A stretch of DNA of 64,000 nt from Amycolatopsis balhimycina FH 1894 (GTDB taxonomy: Bacteria > Actinomycetota > Actinomycetes > Mycobacteriales > Pseudonocardiaceae). The stretch is from NCBI RefSeq assembly GCF_000384295.1, contig NZ_KB913037.1, forward strand, positions 10,656,228-10,720,227, read 5' to 3'. Under the pieces are notes generated by a model that saw nothing but the letters and a program-made list of their open reading frames with translations, ran no database searches and had not been told where the DNA came from. This document shows positions 60,768 through 64,000 of this stretch, piece by piece. The translations under genes and the position numbers were made by a program. Numbering within the stretch: the first letter of the stretch is position 1; each line of letters begins with the position of its first letter.

Positions 60768-61846
60768 GCCGTCACCCGCAACCGCCAGCCGCGTGGCCGC
60801 ACCGGCCCGGCCTCGAGGTTTCCCCCGGCGGCGGCGACGCGCTCGCGTAGCCCCGCGAGCCCGGAACCCTCGCCCGGTGACCCGCCGGCGCCGTCGTCCA
60901 CGACCTCCACAGTGGACGCCGAGAGCGTCACCGTGCACCGGGTCGCGCGCGCGTGCCTGGCCACGTTCGTCAACCCCTCCCGGACCACCCAGCCGAACAG
61001 CTCCTGCCGCGCGGGGCCGACGACGTCGGTGGCCGTCGGCAGGTCGGCGGCCACCCCGCACGCGCGCAGCAGTTCGCGGCCACGGGCCAGCTCGCCGGCG
61101 AGGGTGACGTCCCGGTAGCCCGACACCGCCGCGCGCACGTCCGCCAGCGCCTGACGCGCGAGCGTCTCGACGGCGGACATCTCCTCGCCCGCGCGAGTGC
61201 TGTCGGCCGTCACGAGCCGCCGCGCGAGAGTGCTCTTGACCGTGATCGCGGTGAGCGAGTGGCCGAGCAGGTCGTGCAGGTCGCGGGCGATCCGGTTGCG
61301 CTCGGCCTCGGACGCCAGCCGCGCGACCTCGGCGCGGGCCTCCACGAGCGCGGCGTTCGCCCGGATCGCCTCGGCGAAGACGGTCACGACGAGCACGGTG
61401 AACACGAGCGCGACCGCCTGCGTCCAGCCCGGCCCGGTCCGCCACGGCGGCACCGCCCACGGCACCACGACCGCGGCGAGCGCCGAGAGGGCGACGAGCG
61501 TGACGGCTGCGGAGCGCGGAAGACGCGGCGCGGCCAGCGAAACGACGACGGCGGTGAGGAAGAACGCGTCGGCGTGGGCGAAGGGGAGCGCGAGGACGAA
61601 CAGCACGGCGCAGCCGCCCAGCAGCAGCCAGAACGGTCGTACGGCCCGGCGGGCCGCGGCGGCCGCCGCCAGGAGGTAGCAGACGGCGAAGGCGGCGACG
61701 ACCGCGCAGCCCAGCACCACGTCGGCGCCCGAGGAGTGCTGGGGTATGGAGGCGGCCGTCACCGCCGGGTAGACGAGCATCCCGGCGTCGAGCAGCCTCA
61801 GCCGCCAGCCGCGTACCCAGCGCTGCACGTCGCTCGTCCCGTCCAT
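60764..61846 (-). CDS. DesK-type sensor histidine kinase
   Basis: This 360-residue membrane kinase has five or six N-terminal hydrophobic segments (about 20-165). The HisKA_3 domain has the acceptor histidine near residue 191 in NRIARDLHDLLGHSLTA, and the C-terminal ATPase domain shows EGLTNVARHA and VEVVDDGAGG, then GSGLAGLRERV. DesK-type kinases often respond to membrane state. GTG codons at 61849 and 61855 are alternative starts; 61855 is 1 nt from the upstream stop, suggesting coupling. It phosphorylates the regulator encoded next. Confidence 0.9.
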   Translation of the reverse strand: MDGTSDVQRWVRGWRLRLLDAGMLVYPAVTAASIPQHSSGADVVLGCAVVAAFAVCYLLAAAAAARRAVRPFWLLLGGCAVLFVLALPFAHADAFFLTAVVVSLAAPRLPRSAAVTLVALSALAAVVVPWAVPPWRTGPGWTQAVALVFTVLVVTVFAEAIRANAALVEARAEVARLASEAERNRIARDLHDLLGHSLTAITVKSTLARRLVTADSTRAGEEMSAVETLARQALADVRAAVSGYRDVTLAGELARGRELLRACGVAADLPTATDVVGPARQELFGWVVREGLTNVARHARATRCTVTLSASTVEVVDDGAGGSPGEGSGLAGLRERVAAAGGNLEAGPVRPRGWRLRVTA

Positions 61847-61856
61847 CACCGGCACG

Positions 61857-62255
61857 CTACCGCGACCGCGCCCGCAGTCGCCTGCCGTTGACGAGCACGG
61901 CCACGCCGAGCAGCAACAGCCCGCAGGCGGCCTGCTCGATCCGCAGCCAGGGCGGGAACAAACCGGGCAGCACGACGATGACGACGATCGCCACGAGCAT
62001 CACCGCCGAGACGATCCGCAGCCTCAGGAGGCCCTTCTTCGACCCGCGGGCGGCGCTGCGGGCGAAGGCGAACGTCAGCAGCGAACTGGCGAAGACGATG
62101 GTGGCGCGCACCCAGACCGCGTCGGTCACCATCGCGGGGTGGTTCCGGAACAGGACGATCACGACGAGCGTGAGGACGGAGAGCGCGGCGTACGCGCCGG
62201 TGAGCAACAGGACGGGCCGGAAGCCGGCGGCGGCGGTGCGAGGTGTGGTCGTCAT
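61857..62255 (-). CDS. Small four-helix membrane protein
   Basis: This 132-residue protein has about four membrane helices, including VLLLTGAYAALSVLTLVVIV and LRIVSAVMLVAIVVIVVLPG, and a basic C-terminus (NGRRLRARSR). It is the first gene of the two-component operon and its stop is 1 nt from the earliest kinase start. It could be a membrane partner of the kinase. No family is recognised. The ATG at 62255 lacks a clear ribosome site, so leaderless translation is possible. Confidence 0.75.
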   Translation of the reverse strand: MTTTPRTAAAGFRPVLLLTGAYAALSVLTLVVIVLFRNHPAMVTDAVWVRATIVFASSLLTFAFARSAARGSKKGLLRLRIVSAVMLVAIVVIVVLPGLFPPWLRIEQAACGLLLLGVAVLVNGRRLRARSR

Positions 62256-62416
62256 GGAGAAAATGGTGGCTGACCTGGGAGATCGCCCGGCAGTGCCGTC
62301 CCGCAGGGGCCGCCCATGACATTTGTCATCGTCGTCCGCGACGCGCTGATCTGTCCGGACAGTTCCGCTCAGTGGTCTGGACATCTGCGCGTCCGCTGTG
62401 CTCAGATCGGAACGGC

Positions 62417-62434
62417 TTTTCCAACGTTGTAAAA
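62417..62434. promoter_or_regulatory. LacI-type operator upstream of the GH31 gene
   Basis: TTTTCCAACGTTGTAAAA is an 18-bp palindrome with a single mismatched pair and a CG centre, the classic LacI-family form. It lies 35 nt upstream of the GH31 start and is strikingly AT-rich for this DNA. The cognate regulator may be encoded beyond the window. Confidence 0.6.
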
Positions 62435-62468
62435 CTGCCGAGTCCCTTCACCGGAACGGAGTTCCGCC

Positions 62469-64000
62469 GTGCGGAGCAGAACAGCGAGAACCATCCGGCG
62501 GGCGTGTGCCCTCGCCGTCGCCGGGACAGCCGTCGCGGCCGTGACCGTCGCGACGCCCGCGGTGGCCGGGCCCGCGCGCCAGACCGTCACCGCCGGGAAC
62601 GCCCGCTTCCAGGTGCTGTCCCCGACCCTGATCCGCACCGAGTACGCCGGCGACGGCCGGTTCACCGACGCCGCCACCTTCAACGCCGTCGGCCGCGGCG
62701 CCTTCACGCCGACGTCGTACACCAGCACGGTTTCCGGCGGCGTCCTCACGATCCGGACCAGCGCGGCGACGCTGACCTACCGGCTGGACTCGGGCCCGTT
62801 CGACGGCGGCAACCTCGAGCTCCGGACGACCGCCGGCGCGACCCCGGTGCTCGCGGCGCCCTGGCGGCACCTGACCTGCTCGGCGGGCGCACGTTGCGAG
62901 GCCGAGGACCTCATGGCCGACGGGCTCGGCGTCGCCACCGACCACTCGGGCTACACCGGCGAAGGCTTCCTCGCCGGGTTCGAAAGCACCGGGAACTCCG
63001 TGACGGCGGACGTCCTCGCGCCGGCCGCCGGAACGTACTCGCTGACCGCGCGCTACGCCAACGGCCAGGGTGGCGACGGCCAGCACGTCACGCGCACGCT
63101 GAGCGTTTCCGTCGACGGGGGAGCGGCGCAGAAGCTCACCCTGCCGGTGACGGCCGACTGGAACGCCTGGGCCCTCGCCTCGGTCCCGGTCACCTTGGGC
63201 GCCGGTCACCACAGCGTCCGCCTCGAACGGACCGCGGGCGACTCCGGCGACGTCAACCTCGACGGCCTGGCCGTCCTGACCTCCGGCGCGTCCTTCCCGC
63301 CGGCGTCGGCCCGCGCCTTCACCGGCTGCCCGGCCGGCGTGAGCTGCGAGGCGGAAGCCGGGCTGCGGTCGGGTTCCGCCGTCGTCGCGACCGACCACTC
63401 CGGGTATGCCGGGCGCGGGTTCGTCGCCGAGCTCAACCGCGGCTCGACGCTGACCCACCGCGCGGCGGACGTCCCGGCCGACGGCACGTACCTGCTGCAC
63501 GTCCGCTACGCCAACGGCACGGGCGGCGACGGCCGTCACGAGACCAGGACCGCGCCGGTCTCCGCGAACGGCGTGACCCGGACGCTGACCCTCCCGGTCA
63601 CCGACGGCTGGGACGCCTGGCGGAGCGCGTCGGTCCCGGTCGACCTGAAGGCCGGCACGAACGACGTCGTGCTCGGCTGTCCCGACGACACCAGCTGCCA
63701 CGTCAACATCGACACCGTCGCGGTCACCCCGGCCGGCGGCACGGCACCGCCGCCGCACCTCACGCTCGGCGGCTACCGGCGCGGTCTCGACGGCGTCAAC
63801 GGTGACAACGGCGCGCCGTCGACCACCGAAGGGCTCCTGCACCAGGACGGCTGGTACCTGCTCGACGACAGCCCGTCCGCGCTGTACGACACGCGGACCC
63901 GCGCGGTGACGCAGCGGCCGTCGCACGGCGGAAACCCTTACCAGGACGGCTATGTCTTCGCCTTCGGCCACGACTACAAGGCCGGGCTGCGCGACCTGGC
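62469..64000 (+). CDS. Secreted GH31 family glycosidase with tandem carbohydrate-binding-like modules (3' end outside window)
   Basis: The first 510 codons are present. A signal peptide (about 1-35, ending TPAVAG) is followed by the GH31 N-terminal mutarotase-like domain (NARFQVLSPTLIRTEY, then TLTYRLDSGPF). Two related modules of about 130 residues (about 142-271 and 294-421) share TDHSGY, RYANG-GGDG and TLPVT patterns and resemble CBM35/CBM6 beta-sandwiches. The GH31 sequence resumes at LGGYRRGLDGVNGDNG and reaches YVFAFGHDYKAGLRDL at the edge. The catalytic Asp residues lie beyond the window. GTG 62469 has GGAG 7 nt upstream. Substrates could be alpha-glucosides or alpha-xylosides. Confidence 0.82.
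   Translation, partial: MRSRTARTIRRACALAVAGTAVAAVTVATPAVAGPARQTVTAGNARFQVLSPTLIRTEYAGDGRFTDAATFNAVGRGAFTPTSYTSTVSGGVLTIRTSAATLTYRLDSGPFDGGNLELRTTAGATPVLAAPWRHLTCSAGARCEAEDLMADGLGVATDHSGYTGEGFLAGFESTGNSVTADVLAPAAGTYSLTARYANGQGGDGQHVTRTLSVSVDGGAAQKLTLPVTADWNAWALASVPVTLGAGHHSVRLERTAGDSGDVNLDGLAVLTSGASFPPASARAFTGCPAGVSCEAEAGLRSGSAVVATDHSGYAGRGFVAELNRGSTLTHRAADVPADGTYLLHVRYANGTGGDGRHETRTAPVSANGVTRTLTLPVTDGWDAWRSASVPVDLKAGTNDVVLGCPDDTSCHVNIDTVAVTPAGGTAPPPHLTLGGYRRGLDGVNGDNGAPSTTEGLLHQDGWYLLDDSPSALYDTRTRAVTQRPSHGGNPYQDGYVFAFGHDYKAGLRDL

Overview
This window looks like chromosomal DNA of a high-GC filamentous actinomycete, most likely a member of the Pseudonocardiaceae close to Amycolatopsis. The evidence is the very high GC at third codon positions, frequent GTG starts, GTGA/ATGA-coupled operons, several LacI/SARP/TetR regulators, families typical of that group (DUF6292-like protein, tuberculostearic acid genes, SARP-NB-ARC-TPR regulator), and long perfect palindromes at gene ends. 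The genus is inferred, not proven. I saw no rRNA, tRNA, transposase, integrase, CRISPR array or phage gene.

Layout. 1-2.5 kb: a truncated cytochrome P450 gene divergent from a TetR regulator across a dense operator, then an acidic Asp23/Gls24 protein. 2.8-15.9 kb: a hemicellulose (xylan) utilisation island with a secreted SGNH esterase, a GH3 glycosidase, a LacI regulator, a CUT1-type sugar importer (lipoprotein plus two permeases), a GH115 alpha-glucuronidase, a second LacI regulator and a secreted GH10 xylanase. Together these can debranch, cut, import and hydrolyse (glucurono)xylan. 16-20.2 kb: a lipid-modification group with a delta-9 acyl-CoA desaturase, a cold-shock protein, and the methyltransferase/reductase pair expected to make 10-methyl-branched (tuberculostearic) fatty acids from the desaturase product. 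20.5-24 kb: a DUF6292-like protein, an S9 peptidase and a CorA-type metal transporter.

24.2-31.3 kb: a signalling pair. A soluble hybrid histidine kinase of 1517 residues carries seven near-identical 92-residue HAMP units. It is translationally coupled to an ANTAR-GAF-PAS-PP2C phosphatase. A perfect 32-bp palindrome lies just upstream. 31.3-41.3 kb: mixed housekeeping and secreted genes (cation/proton antiporter, DUF1989, membrane-anchored hypothetical, DUF1524/HNH lipoprotein, fructosamine kinase, MmcQ/YjbR, GNAT, M1 metallopeptidase, small membrane protein, PLD-like protein). 41.3-45 kb: a SARP-NB-ARC-TPR regulator whose upstream region holds an 11-bp-phased repeat, plus a divergent tiny ORF ending in a hairpin terminator, then a DUF488 protein.

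45-47.5 kb: a Tat-exported GH2 glycosidase. 47.7-60.1 kb: a LacI regulator divergent from a nine-gene L-rhamnose operon (ABC importer, mutarotase, isomerase, aldolase/dehydrogenase fusion, a second isomerase-like protein, rhamnulokinase). 60.2-62.3 kb: a membrane protein with a coupled DesK/DesR-like two-component system. 62.4-64 kb: the 5' part of a secreted GH31 glycosidase with two carbohydrate-binding-like modules.

Most non-overlapping convergent gene pairs are separated by one of two families of 47-59-bp near-perfect palindromes; a third palindrome type lies between tandem genes. All are best read as terminators that also belong to dispersed genomic repeats.
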